DNA of 45,361 nt, from the NCBI RefSeq assembly GCF_001879695.1, contig NZ_MNBL01000111.1, positions 1-45,361 of the forward strand, given 5' to 3'. Origin of the DNA: Nioella sediminis. Its GTDB lineage: Bacteria; Pseudomonadota; Alphaproteobacteria; Rhodobacterales; Rhodobacteraceae. Positions 17,314-26,391 of this stretch are shown one piece after another; the first letter of the stretch is position 1; every line of letters starts with the position of its first letter. The notes under the pieces were generated by a model, which was given only the letters and a program-made list of their open reading frames with translations, made no database searches and was not told the origin of the DNA. The position numbers and the translations under genes were made by a program.

Positions 17314-18144
17314 CTAACCAGTGATCCGGGCAATCCTCCGGGCAGCCAGTGCCGCGCCACCGACGGGCGCCCATTCGCCGCTTTCGATCCCGGTGGCGAT
17401 GCGAAGCGTCACTGGCCACAAGGGCTGTTGCCCGTTCAGCAAGCCCTCATACCAATCGACCCAGAAGCCCCAGGTTTCCGGCTCTTTCCCAAGATGCGCT
17501 TTGCCCACCTCCCAGAGGTCAAGCAGCTCCGGCGGTGCTTCGAGGTCACTAGACCAAAGCGGCGGCCAGTCCTGCTTGGGGTCGTTGGCGTCGCGGGTGG
17601 CGGCGGCGTAGACCGCCGATGTCGCAGCCTCGGTGTGGGTTTCAATCTCGTCCGGCGCGCACTCCGCCCGTTCGGCCTGCACTGCCACAGCTTTGGAAAT
17701 CGCAAGGGCCGAGTTGCTGATCGCCGAGCCCGACGCCCGTCTGAAACTCTCCAGAATGCCCGTCACGGCATCAAGGGTCGCCGACATGGCCCGTTCCGCC
17801 GCGCGATCCCCGTCGGCTGTCGCAGGATCGAACCCGCTCGCCGCTTCGCCAGACCAGTGTTCGAGGGCTGCCGAGACAATATCCAGCTCTTGTCCGGTCT
17901 TGACTGCGCCCTGCGTGTCCCGTGCTGCGGCAGCCGATGACAAGGCCAGCCCGAAGAGCGTGGGCAGGGCGATCACCTCTCTCATGTTGAAAGCGTCCGG
18001 GTCGTTTGCGTAAGCCGCGTCCCGGCACAGAAAAATCGCGGGAAAGGCCCGCAACGCCGCGCGTGACGCCACATAGCTGCGCGATTCCACTGGTTGAGCC
18101 TTGGCCCAGTCCTTGGCACCCCGTGCGTCGAAAATCTTGTCCAT
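17314..18144 (-). CDS. hypothetical protein with WGFWVDWYEGLLNG motif
   Basis: 276 residues, no signal peptide or membrane segment. The N-terminal part has VASRAALRAFPAIF and the C-terminal part WGFWVDWYEGLLNGQQPLWPVTLRIA. I recognise this pair of motifs from uncharacterised roseobacter proteins, with the middle Ala-rich and variable. No enzyme motif is visible. It stands alone, its 3' end facing the Lrp gene. The start at ATG 18144 has only a weak ribosome site. Function unknown. Confidence 0.75.
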   Translation of the reverse strand: MDKIFDARGAKDWAKAQPVESRSYVASRAALRAFPAIFLCRDAAYANDPDAFNMREVIALPTLFGLALSSAAAARDTQGAVKTGQELDIVSAALEHWSGEAASGFDPATADGDRAAERAMSATLDAVTGILESFRRASGSAISNSALAISKAVAVQAERAECAPDEIETHTEAATSAVYAAATRDANDPKQDWPPLWSSDLEAPPELLDLWEVGKAHLGKEPETWGFWVDWYEGLLNGQQPLWPVTLRIATGIESGEWAPVGGAALAARRIARITG

Positions 18145-18399
18145 ATCAAACCACCAGAACTCTCATCACAAAGCCCAATCATGGCCGGCCATGGCCGCGA
18201 TGGCAAATTCCCTGTCGTGGCCCGCCGCGCACACAAATTGCGCCTTGATCCCAAACCGGTGCGAAAATTGGATGACTGTCTTTGAAACTTTGCCATTGAG
18301 AGAAGGGTGAAGCTGTCTGACACCTACCGGTCACAGGCGATTTCTCTGCCCAACAGACCCCATTGACCAAACCCCAAATCCCGCTCATATCCCACCCTC

Positions 18400-20199
<1,800 letters not shown>

Positions 20200-20215
20200 G
20201 GCGGGTTGGCCTCAC

Positions 20216-20278
20216 GTAGGGTGGGCAGTTCTGCCCACCTTTTAGCGACTTTGTGGTGGGCACGATGCCGACTCTACG
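20216..20278. repeat. REPIN-like pair of inverted GGTGGGCA palindromes
   Basis: Copy 1 at 20216-20239 is GTAGGGTGGGCA followed by GTTC-type centre and TGCCCACC. Copy 2 at 20255-20278, in the opposite orientation, is GGTGGGCA-CGA-TGCC then GACTCTACG, a degenerate version. The 15-base spacer places the two as a REPIN/BIME-like doublet. The same unit occurs at 38216-38239. It lies between lepA and the AT-rich ATPase gene. Confidence 0.75.
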
Positions 20279-20305
20279 CTAGCTGGAGACGAAAGCTGGA
20301 CTTGC

Positions 20306-21769
20306 TCAATTGGAGCTTATTTGGTCCATTATCTCATGAACACTTTTGGGCTGAAGTGCCCAGCGGTAGGCTGGATGAACTTCCCACTTGTATCCAAAAT
20401 CTACAAACTGACTCTGGAGCATTCTGTTTTGATCAAAGTGGGTCCACTTTTTTTCACCATCTGCATCATCGTTTCTCGCAATAATGAAGTCAATTTTGTA
20501 TAGAAACTCTGCGACAGCTCGATCAGTTGCTGGTTTCCCATTACTAAAAAACAAATTGTTACTCTGCTTTATGTTCTTTATTTTTTGAATCAATTCATCA
20601 TTCGTATACAGCCAGCGTTTTTCTTTCTCTATCTGGCGTTTGCTTGAGGGTCTCATGTTGTATACCAGTTGTTCAATTTGTGGCATCTCTGACTTAAATT
20701 CCAGAGTAAGATCAGTAATGCGACCGTGAGAGTAGTCTGAAAAAATACTCTCCAAATCGCTAGAAAGAATCTTATTGTGGCCTCGCTGGTATGCTTGGCG
20801 GGCCGCCGCAGTTAGGAGTTTGATAAGATCTCTAGGTCTATTTCTGTTCAGAGATAGCAGAACAATGTGAATTGGAGCCCCAGCCCAGTGCCCCTTGCCC
20901 ACGGAATATCGCTCTTCGATAACGGGGTGAATCTCCTTTGCCAGCTCGCTCTGGCTCAATTTCCCAAGAACGGATGGATCAAACGATTTGCCAAAGTAGC
21001 TGGCAACTCGAAGGGCCATGACGGTGATAACGTCATGACGCGTCCACGACAAACGCACGACGTTACTTTCAACCTTGTCGGTACTTTCATCAGAGGTTCT
21101 ATAAAGATAGTAAGCGTCACTTCTCAGGCCGATTCGGATTTTTAACCTTTGATCTTCGTTCGTAAGGTCTCTTGCTGCATTTACCAAAGCGGAGATATTG
21201 TTAATATCATCCTCCGTTGCCTTCCAGCCACGATCAATGTCATCAATGTAAACTCTAATTTCTCGATCTTGTGTAAAGTACTTGCGCAGTCGATCTAATT
21301 CTTGATCAACCTTCGCGCCGCTCGAAGTTAGTGTTTTCTGAACGAGGGCAGAAATAATTTGCTTGCCAGCATTCTGGAGCGTTATCTTTAATTCTCGGTC
21401 ACCCTCAATGCCAAGACTGTCCAGGGCCTTATTGTATATGGCTCGACTAATAAGTATCTTATACCCACTTATTTTTTCTAAGAATGTCTTTGAAGTTGAA
21501 TTTTCAAGAATAAGATCATTTGGCTGAATCCATAGTGAAAGCGTTCCCTTCTCTTGGTCCTCAAGGTGGGACATCCTTAGGAGGGCGCTCTTGCCAATTC
21601 CTTTGTGCCCGACAAGAATTCTTAGCGGTAAGGATGAACGAATGTTTTGATAACTCTTGTTCCTGAAGAAGTACTCCTTCAGCCGAGTGGGGTCTTCATC
21701 TTCTGCCGTGTCAGTTCCAAACAACCTGCGAATAGTTTCATCATCAAACTGAAGTGCCGCGCCAGACAT
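20306..21769 (-). CDS. stand-alone P-loop ATPase of an accessory island (Sll1717-like)
   Basis: 487 residues. Walker A GHKGIGKS at 54-61, Walker B IRVYIDDID at 171-179. The region before the P-loop (DPTRLKEYFFRNKSYQNIRSSLPLRILVG) resembles P-loop ATPases of the Sll1717 kind. The C-terminal half has no recognised domain, and there is no membrane segment. The ATG at 21769 follows TTGGAG; a TTG four codons earlier overlaps that site. The gene is clearly AT-richer than lepA and its other neighbours, with different codon use (many AAA, ATT, TCT), indicating horizontal transfer. It has no partner gene. A defence-type role is possible but unproven. Confidence 0.72.
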   Translation of the reverse strand: MSGAALQFDDETIRRLFGTDTAEDEDPTRLKEYFFRNKSYQNIRSSLPLRILVGHKGIGKSALLRMSHLEDQEKGTLSLWIQPNDLILENSTSKTFLEKISGYKILISRAIYNKALDSLGIEGDRELKITLQNAGKQIISALVQKTLTSSGAKVDQELDRLRKYFTQDREIRVYIDDIDRGWKATEDDINNISALVNAARDLTNEDQRLKIRIGLRSDAYYLYRTSDESTDKVESNVVRLSWTRHDVITVMALRVASYFGKSFDPSVLGKLSQSELAKEIHPVIEERYSVGKGHWAGAPIHIVLLSLNRNRPRDLIKLLTAAARQAYQRGHNKILSSDLESIFSDYSHGRITDLTLEFKSEMPQIEQLVYNMRPSSKRQIEKEKRWLYTNDELIQKIKNIKQSNNLFFSNGKPATDRAVAEFLYKIDFIIARNDDADGEKKWTHFDQNRMLQSQFVDFGYKWEVHPAYRWALQPKSVHEIMDQISSN

Positions 21770-21873
21770 ACCCAACTCCAATAAAAAAATCCACTAAACT
21801 GTATCAGTGCTCCCGTATTTTGCAATGACCCAAATCAAAGCCCCCCGCCTCACCACCGGCTAGGACATCCCCC

Positions 21874-22056
21874 ATGTCCTACCTCCTTCTCCTCCTCCAC
21901 CTCTTCATCGGCGCCACCCTTGCGGGTGTGTTCCTCGTCATCCTTCTGGTGGCGGGGTCGGTCGGGATCTGGCCGATCGCCGGGGCCGTCGTGGCGGGCT
22001 TCCTGCTGGCCTTCCCCGTCGCAATCTACGTCGCCCGCGCCATGCAGGGGCGGTGA
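21874..22056 (+). CDS. small two-helix membrane protein
   Basis: 60 residues: MSYLLLLLHLFIGATLAGVFLVILLVAGSVG forms one helix, IWPIAGAVVAGFLLAFPVAIYVA the second, then a short basic tail RAMQGR. Its pattern (IGATLAG, AGF.LA.PV...VA) matches a tiny protein family common in roseobacters that is sometimes labelled CTP synthetase in error; it has no enzymatic domain. Inner-membrane location. The 64-bp repeat/terminator element begins at the base right after its stop codon. Confidence 0.72.
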   Translation: MSYLLLLLHLFIGATLAGVFLVILLVAGSVGIWPIAGAVVAGFLLAFPVAIYVARAMQGR

Positions 22057-22120
22057 TTTGTCTGCACAGGGGGTGTACGGGGGGTGTACAGGGGGTGTAC
22101 GCATGGCACCCCCCTGTTTT
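22057..22120 (+). repeat. 64-bp repeat element with terminator hairpin, copy 1
   Basis: Starts TTTGTCTGCAC, contains three tandem 11-base units of the form AGGGGGTGTAC / GGGGGGTGTAC / AGGGGGTGTAC (about 22068-22100), then GCATGG and CACCCCCCTG followed by T5. CAGGGGGTG pairs with CACCCCCCTG to make a terminator hairpin. An identical 64-base copy in opposite orientation is at 36479-36542. Here it fills the gap between two convergent genes. Confidence 0.88.
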
Positions 22121-22127
22121 TCGGGTC

Positions 22128-22889
22128 TCAGGCGTTCAGGAACGCCCGCACCGCCGCCTCGAATTCGCGCGGTTTGTCGGCATGCAGCCAATGCCCCGCA
22201 CCGGGAATTTTCGCAAAGCGCGCCTTCGGGAAATAGCCCTTGATCGCGTCCCGATGCTCTGGGCGCACATAGTCCGACTCCGCCCCCGACAGCATGAAGA
22301 CCGGCCCGTCGAACCGGCCCTCAACCCCCTCCGGCCAGCCCGTCGCCTTGCCCATGTCACGGTCCAGAACGTCATGGTTGAGCCGCCAGCGCCTGCCCTT
22401 AACATCCAGAGATTGCAGCAAAAAAGCACGAACACCCGCTTCGGGCACCGCCGCGCTCAGCTGCTCATCGGCATCGCGTCGCGTCTCAACCCGCGACAGG
22501 TCCACCGCGCGCATCGCGTCAATCAGGTGGCTCTGGCTGTGCCCGTAAGCCACCGGCGCGATATCGGCCACGACCAGCCGGTTCACCATCTCGGGCCGCG
22601 TCAGCGCCAGCATCATCGCGGCCTTGCCCCCCATCGAATGCCCCAGCACATCCGCCCGCCCGCCATGGGCAGCAATCACCTGAGCCAGATCAGCGGCCAT
22701 ATCGGGATAGCTATGCGTTGGCTGAAACGCGCTATCCCCATGATTTCGCATGTCAACGCCGATCACCTGCCGCTCGTCGGAGAGGCGCTTGGCGATGACG
22801 TTCCAGTTGCGGGCAGAGCCGAAGAGGCCGTGCACGATCAGAAGCGGCGGGCGGTCGGTGGGGTCACCGGTGAGATAAGTCGCGAGCAT
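22128..22889 (-). CDS. alpha/beta fold hydrolase (YbfF-like esterase)
   Basis: 253 residues from ATG 22889 (MLATYLTGD), where homologues begin; another in-frame ATG is six codons earlier (22907). Oxyanion loop VHGLFGS (about 19-25), nucleophile elbow GHSMGG with Ser85, acidic residue likely in FMLSGAESDYV, and catalytic His in GAGHWLHAD. The phrase DMRNHGDS is typical of YbfF-type esterases. Cytoplasmic; substrate unknown. The stop is 8 bases from the 64-bp repeat. Divergent from the next hypothetical gene. Confidence 0.88.
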   Translation of the reverse strand: MLATYLTGDPTDRPPLLIVHGLFGSARNWNVIAKRLSDERQVIGVDMRNHGDSAFQPTHSYPDMAADLAQVIAAHGGRADVLGHSMGGKAAMMLALTRPEMVNRLVVADIAPVAYGHSQSHLIDAMRAVDLSRVETRRDADEQLSAAVPEAGVRAFLLQSLDVKGRRWRLNHDVLDRDMGKATGWPEGVEGRFDGPVFMLSGAESDYVRPEHRDAIKGYFPKARFAKIPGAGHWLHADKPREFEAAVRAFLNA

Positions 22890-22930
22890 GGCCCCGGAAT
22901 ATCCCATCCGACGCGGCTCGACCAGAGCCG

Positions 22931-22959
22931 TTGAGCGGGTGGCCAGGGGACGCTAGGAT
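22931..22959 (+). promoter_or_regulatory. sigma-70-like promoter for the 22981 gene
   Basis: TTGAGC (22931-22936), 17-base spacer, TAGGAT (22954-22959), 21 bases before the ATG at 22981. A small inverted repeat CGGCTC/GAGCCG (22914-22930) sits just upstream. Confidence 0.5.
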
Positions 22960-22980
22960 GCAGTGTCGAAAGGGAATCTC

Positions 22981-23358
22981 ATGGCCGCCGATCCGCTGCA
23001 GCTTGACCGCCTCTCAGACCGCCTGACCGCGCTCTTGCGCGAAAAGCTGGGGGTGCGCGCCGATACCCTGCCCGTGGCCCTGCGCCGGGCGGGGCGGAAA
23101 CTGCCGCGCCGGTTGCGGCGGGATGGCGCGCTTCTTCTCGCAGCGATCGAGCGGTCCCGGAACCCGCGGTTGGCGCGGGTCACAGATGGCGACGGGCCGG
23201 AACGCGCGGCAAGGCGGATAGAGGTCTATCTGAGCGGCCTAGACCCCGCCACAGCCCGCGCCCGTGCCCGCGCCTATCTGTTCGCCGATCTGGCCTTTCG
23301 GCTGGCGGTTGTGATCGCATTGGTGATCGGCGTTCTGGCCTGGCGTGGCTACGTCTGA
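22981..23358 (+). CDS. hypothetical protein with C-terminal membrane segment
   Basis: 125 residues from ATG 22981, which has AAAGGGA six bases upstream; an in-frame GTG at 22963 lies before that site. The first 95 residues are strongly basic and Arg-rich (RRAGRKLPRRLRRD), the end is one hydrophobic helix (LAFRLAVVIALVIGVLAW) with a short outside tail. It looks like a tail-anchored inner-membrane protein with a basic cytoplasmic part. No family recognised. Confidence 0.68.
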   Translation: MAADPLQLDRLSDRLTALLREKLGVRADTLPVALRRAGRKLPRRLRRDGALLLAAIERSRNPRLARVTDGDGPERAARRIEVYLSGLDPATARARARAYLFADLAFRLAVVIALVIGVLAWRGYV

Positions 23359-23371
23359 ACGATTGCGCTGG

Positions 23372-23429
23372 CCTGCCAGCTGGCAGGACGCGCCTCGTTT
23401 AGCCTCCCCCTGAAGGAGAGGCTCTCCTT
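23372..23429 (+). other. structured non-coding stretch with alternative hairpins
   Basis: CCTGCC-AGCT-GGCAGG (23372-23387) is followed by AGCCTC...GAGGCT (23401-23423) and an overlapping dyad AAGGAGAG-G-CTCTCCTT (23413-23429). The last two share bases and exclude each other. The segment lies in the 214-base gap before the 27-residue peptide gene and may be a leader or small RNA; no promoter was identified. Confidence 0.35.
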
Positions 23430-23572
23430 AGCCCGTATGTTCTTGGATAAGGGCCCGCGCCGGGTTGTCGGCAGAACCGGTTCGCCTGCGTCCGGCTGAC
23501 GCATCGAAAGCCGTGACTCCTCGCCTATTTGCACGGGTGCGTGAACCTAAAAGGACCGGAAAGGAAACACAC

Positions 23573-23656
23573 ATGTTCAAGGGTTTGGGGCTGTCTCTGG
23601 CGCTGATCATCGGTGGAATGGTGGCGGCACCTGCACTGCTGATGGCCATCGTCTGA
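23573..23656 (+). CDS. 27-residue hydrophobic peptide
   Basis: MFKGLGLSLALIIGG followed by MVAAPALLMAIV: a short basic start and one hydrophobic helix, so probably a single-span membrane peptide. Support for a real gene: an AAAGGAAA ribosome site seven bases before the ATG and a perfect terminator starting four bases after the stop. The frame is open upstream to 23465 but that longer reading is poor protein. No family recognised; a toxin-like or membrane-stress peptide is possible but only a guess. Confidence 0.55.
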   Translation: MFKGLGLSLALIIGGMVAAPALLMAIV

Positions 23657-23659
23657 CAA

Positions 23660-23695
23660 GAAAGGCCCCGTTCAAATCGGGGCCTTTCCTCGTTT
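23660..23695 (+). terminator. strong hairpin terminator after the 27-residue gene
   Basis: Perfect 11-base stem GAAAGGCCCCG (23660-23670) / CGGGGCCTTTC (23678-23688), loop TTCAAAT, then CTCGTTT. The arm begins with A and ends with T runs, so it may also terminate the facing pirin gene, which stops at 23704. Confidence 0.82.
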
Positions 23696-23703
23696 CAGGA
23701 TGG

Positions 23704-24615
23704 TCAGTGCTGCGGCTTCAGAAACGTCCCGTTTCGAAGATCGCGCATGGCCTGCTGGATCTCGGCCTGTGTGTTCATCACGATCGGACCGTGCCAGGCG
23801 ACCGGCTCCTCGATCGGGGCCCCCGAGATCAGCAGGAACCGCACGCCCTCCGGCCCTGCCTGTACCGTTACCTCGTCGCCGGTGCCGAAGCGGATGAGGG
23901 TGCGGTTGCCCGACAGGTCACGCATATTGACCTCTTGCCCCATAACCTCTTTTTCCAGCAGCACGCCCTCTGGCTGCGAGGCATCGGCAAAGGCTGCCGC
24001 CCCGTCGAAGACATAGGCGAAGGCGCGGCGATAGGTGTCGATTTTGAAGGTCTTCTTCACCCCGGCGGGCACATACACATCGAGGTATTGCGGATCGGCG
24101 GCGATGCCGTCCACGGGGCCGCGCTTGCCCCAGAATTCGCCCACGATGACCTTCACCCGCGTGCCGTCATCGTCGATGATCTCGGGGATTTCCTTGCCTT
24201 GCACGTCCTGATAGCGCGGCGCGGTCATCTTCAGCGACGAGGGCAGGTTTCCCCAAAGCTGAAAACCGTGCATTTGCCCCTTCGCGTTCCCGAAAGGCAT
24301 CTCCTGGTGGAGGATGCCGGAACCGGCGGTCATCCATTGCACATCGCCCGCGCGAAGCTTGCCTGTATTGCCCAGGCTGTCCCCGTGTTCCACGGTGCCT
24401 GCCAGCACATAGGTGATAGTCTCGATCCCGCGATGCGGGTGCCAGGGAAAGCCGCGCATGTAGTCCGACGGGGTTTCCCCCCGGAAATCGTCGAACAACA
24501 GGAACGGGTCCAGTTCGCTTGGGTCCTGAAAGCCGAAGGCGCGGTGCAGCTTGACGCCGGCGCCCTCCATCGTGGGTTGGGCGCGTCGGGCTTCGGTAAC
24601 GGGTCTGATGGACAT
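23704..24615 (-). CDS. pirin family protein (bicupin)
   Basis: 303 residues from ATG 24615, preceded by an ideal GAGGAGG. The pirin metal site is complete: H59 and H61 in HPHRGIETITYV, H103 and E105 in ILHQEMP, corresponding to the Fe ligands of human pirin. The N-terminal cupin (about 20-130) is followed by the C-terminal cupin. Bacterial pirins can act as quercetin dioxygenases or regulators; the role here is open. The open frame continues upstream to 24687 without a ribosome site. Divergent from the oxidoreductase gene. Confidence 0.93.
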   Translation of the reverse strand: MSIRPVTEARRAQPTMEGAGVKLHRAFGFQDPSELDPFLLFDDFRGETPSDYMRGFPWHPHRGIETITYVLAGTVEHGDSLGNTGKLRAGDVQWMTAGSGILHQEMPFGNAKGQMHGFQLWGNLPSSLKMTAPRYQDVQGKEIPEIIDDDGTRVKVIVGEFWGKRGPVDGIAADPQYLDVYVPAGVKKTFKIDTYRRAFAYVFDGAAAFADASQPEGVLLEKEVMGQEVNMRDLSGNRTLIRFGTGDEVTVQAGPEGVRFLLISGAPIEEPVAWHGPIVMNTQAEIQQAMRDLRNGTFLKPQH

Positions 24616-24780
24616 GGAAACCTCCTCGGGTCCTGATTGCAAGGAATGTAGGGCGAGGCAGGGGCATCGACAATTGGCGGTCCACAAACGACCATTGTGC
24701 AGTCCTGCAAGGGTCGGTTTCGGGCAAGACAGGCCGGACAGCCCGTGAAATTTTCGCGAAAACCTTCAGGGAGACTCGGA

Positions 24781-25734
24781 ATGAAAGTAGGGTTTATCGG
24801 ACTTGGCAATGTCGGCCACAAGCTGGCCGGATCGCTGTTGCGCAACGGGGTCGACATCACGGTTCGCGATCTGGATGAGGCCAGGGTGGCCGAGTTCGCG
24901 GCCAAGGGTGCCAAGGTTGGGGAAAGCCCCGCCCAGATGTTGCGCGACTGCGACGCGGTGATCACCTGCCTGCCGCATCCCAGCATCTCCGCCAAGGTGG
25001 TGGAAGGCCCGGACGGCCTGCTGGAGGCCATGGGGCCGGGCAAGATCTGGATGGAGATGAGCACCACGGACGAGGCCGAGGTGAAGCGCCTTGGGGCCAT
25101 GGTCATCGCAGCGGGCGGCGCGGCGGTGGATTGCCCGGTATCGGGCGGCTGCCACCGGGCCGATACCGGCAATATCTCGATCTTTGCGGGCTGCGACCGG
25201 GCAACATTCGAGCGTATCCTGCCGCTGCTGACAAAGATGGGCCGTCGTGTGCTGCATACCGGCCCGATCGGGTCGGCCTCGGTCCTGAAGGTGATCACCA
25301 ACTATCTGGCCACCGCAAACCTGATCAGCTGTGCCGAGGCGCTGACCGTGGCCAAGGCGGCCGACATGGATCTGGGCGTGGCCTACGAGGCGATCCGGAT
25401 TTCCTCGGGCACCAGCTTCGTGCATGAAACCGAAAGCCAGGTCATCCTGAACGGGTCGCGCGATATTTCCTTCACCATGGATCTGGTGCTGAAGGATATC
25501 GGCCTGTTTCAGGAGGTCGCGGACCGGGCGAATGTGCCTTTGGAGATGAACCCGCTGATGATCCAGATCTTCAAGGACGGCATCGCGCGCTACGGAGAGC
25601 GGGAACTGTCCCCGAATATCATCAAGCGGCTGGAAGAGGCGACCGGCCTCGACATCACCTATCCGGGCTTCCCGGCAGAGATGACCGATGATGAACCCGA
25701 AGAGCCCGGATACGAGGTACGTCGCGAGGTCTGA
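24781..25734 (+). CDS. NAD(P)-dependent oxidoreductase, 3-hydroxyisobutyrate dehydrogenase family
   Basis: 317 residues. N-terminal Rossmann motif GFIGLGNVG (4-12), substrate motif DCPVSGGCHRADTGNISIFAG (117-137, S121-G122-G123), catalytic lysine K170 in SVLKVITNYL with N174 nearby. These are the family marks of beta-hydroxyacid dehydrogenases; the substrate (hydroxyisobutyrate, tartronate semialdehyde or related) cannot be told apart. The C-terminal tail beyond residue 295 is acidic (TDDEPEEPGYE). ATG at 24781 with GGGAGA ribosome site. Divergent from pirin. Confidence 0.92.
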   Translation: MKVGFIGLGNVGHKLAGSLLRNGVDITVRDLDEARVAEFAAKGAKVGESPAQMLRDCDAVITCLPHPSISAKVVEGPDGLLEAMGPGKIWMEMSTTDEAEVKRLGAMVIAAGGAAVDCPVSGGCHRADTGNISIFAGCDRATFERILPLLTKMGRRVLHTGPIGSASVLKVITNYLATANLISCAEALTVAKAADMDLGVAYEAIRISSGTSFVHETESQVILNGSRDISFTMDLVLKDIGLFQEVADRANVPLEMNPLMIQIFKDGIARYGERELSPNIIKRLEEATGLDITYPGFPAEMTDDEPEEPGYEVRREV

Positions 25735-25880
25735 TCAGGGGCGTACCCTCCGGACAAGTTTCACGTAATAAACTCCTGCGCGGCCCAGAGGGTCGCGCGG
25801 TGAATTGCCTCCCATGACTCTCGTTCTGGTCATTTCTTCCGCGCCATGCTCTAACCCGGAAAATCAACCGGAGAAGCTGC

Positions 25881-26369
25881 ATGACCGACAGCGACGAAAT
25901 CCTGGAACGCATCACTCCGAAGGGCCCGCGCAGGGTGTTTGCGACGGGATCGCTCGGTTTGCTCGGCCTGCTTCTGGTCTGGGTCGCGGCAAGCCATCCG
26001 CCCGCTGATTTCGGGTTCACGGCGCTCTTGCTGGTGATCGGCGCCGGCAGCCTGTGGTTGTCCTGGGCGCTGTGGCAGGCCTCCAGCGTGACGCTGGAAC
26101 TCACGCGGGAGGAACTGCGCGAACAGGGCGGGCGGCTGATTGCCCGGATCGACAATATCGAAAAGGTCGACCGCGGCTTCTTTGCCTTCAAGCCCGCCGC
26201 CGGGTTCCGCCTGTCGCTGCGCGACCGGATGCCGAATGCCTATGCGCCGGGCCTGTGGTGGCGACGCGGGCGGATGGTGATGGTGGGCGGGGTTACCTCG
26301 AATGCGCAATCCAAGGCGGTGGCGGATTTGATCTCGGTCCGCATCGCGCAACAGCGCGGAGAGCTGTGA
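25881..26369 (+). CDS. membrane protein with PH-like C-terminal domain, unknown function
   Basis: 162 residues. Two membrane helices (about 20-37 and 46-66) are followed by a soluble domain with VTLELTREELREQGGRLIARIDNIEKVDRGFFAFKPAAGFRLSLRD...PGLWWRRGRMVMVGGVTSNAQSKAVADLI, which looks like a small PH/YcxB-type fold. It is a pattern I associate with conserved roseobacter proteins. GGAGAAG ribosome site before the ATG. Its 3' end faces glutamate dehydrogenase (22-base gap). Confidence 0.75.
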   Translation: MTDSDEILERITPKGPRRVFATGSLGLLGLLLVWVAASHPPADFGFTALLLVIGAGSLWLSWALWQASSVTLELTREELREQGGRLIARIDNIEKVDRGFFAFKPAAGFRLSLRDRMPNAYAPGLWWRRGRMVMVGGVTSNAQSKAVADLISVRIAQQRGEL

Positions 26370-26391
26370 CAGCCCCCCGCGCCCTGCCGAT

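Noticed and set aside
18180-18193. Palindrome CATGGCCGGCCATG upstream of lepA
   Set aside because: Perfect but short and GC-rich, expected by chance in such DNA; no matching copy or promoter context seen.
22068-22100. Tandem GGGGGTGTAC units as a CRISPR array
   Set aside because: Units are 11 bases with no spacers; they belong to the terminator-like repeat element.
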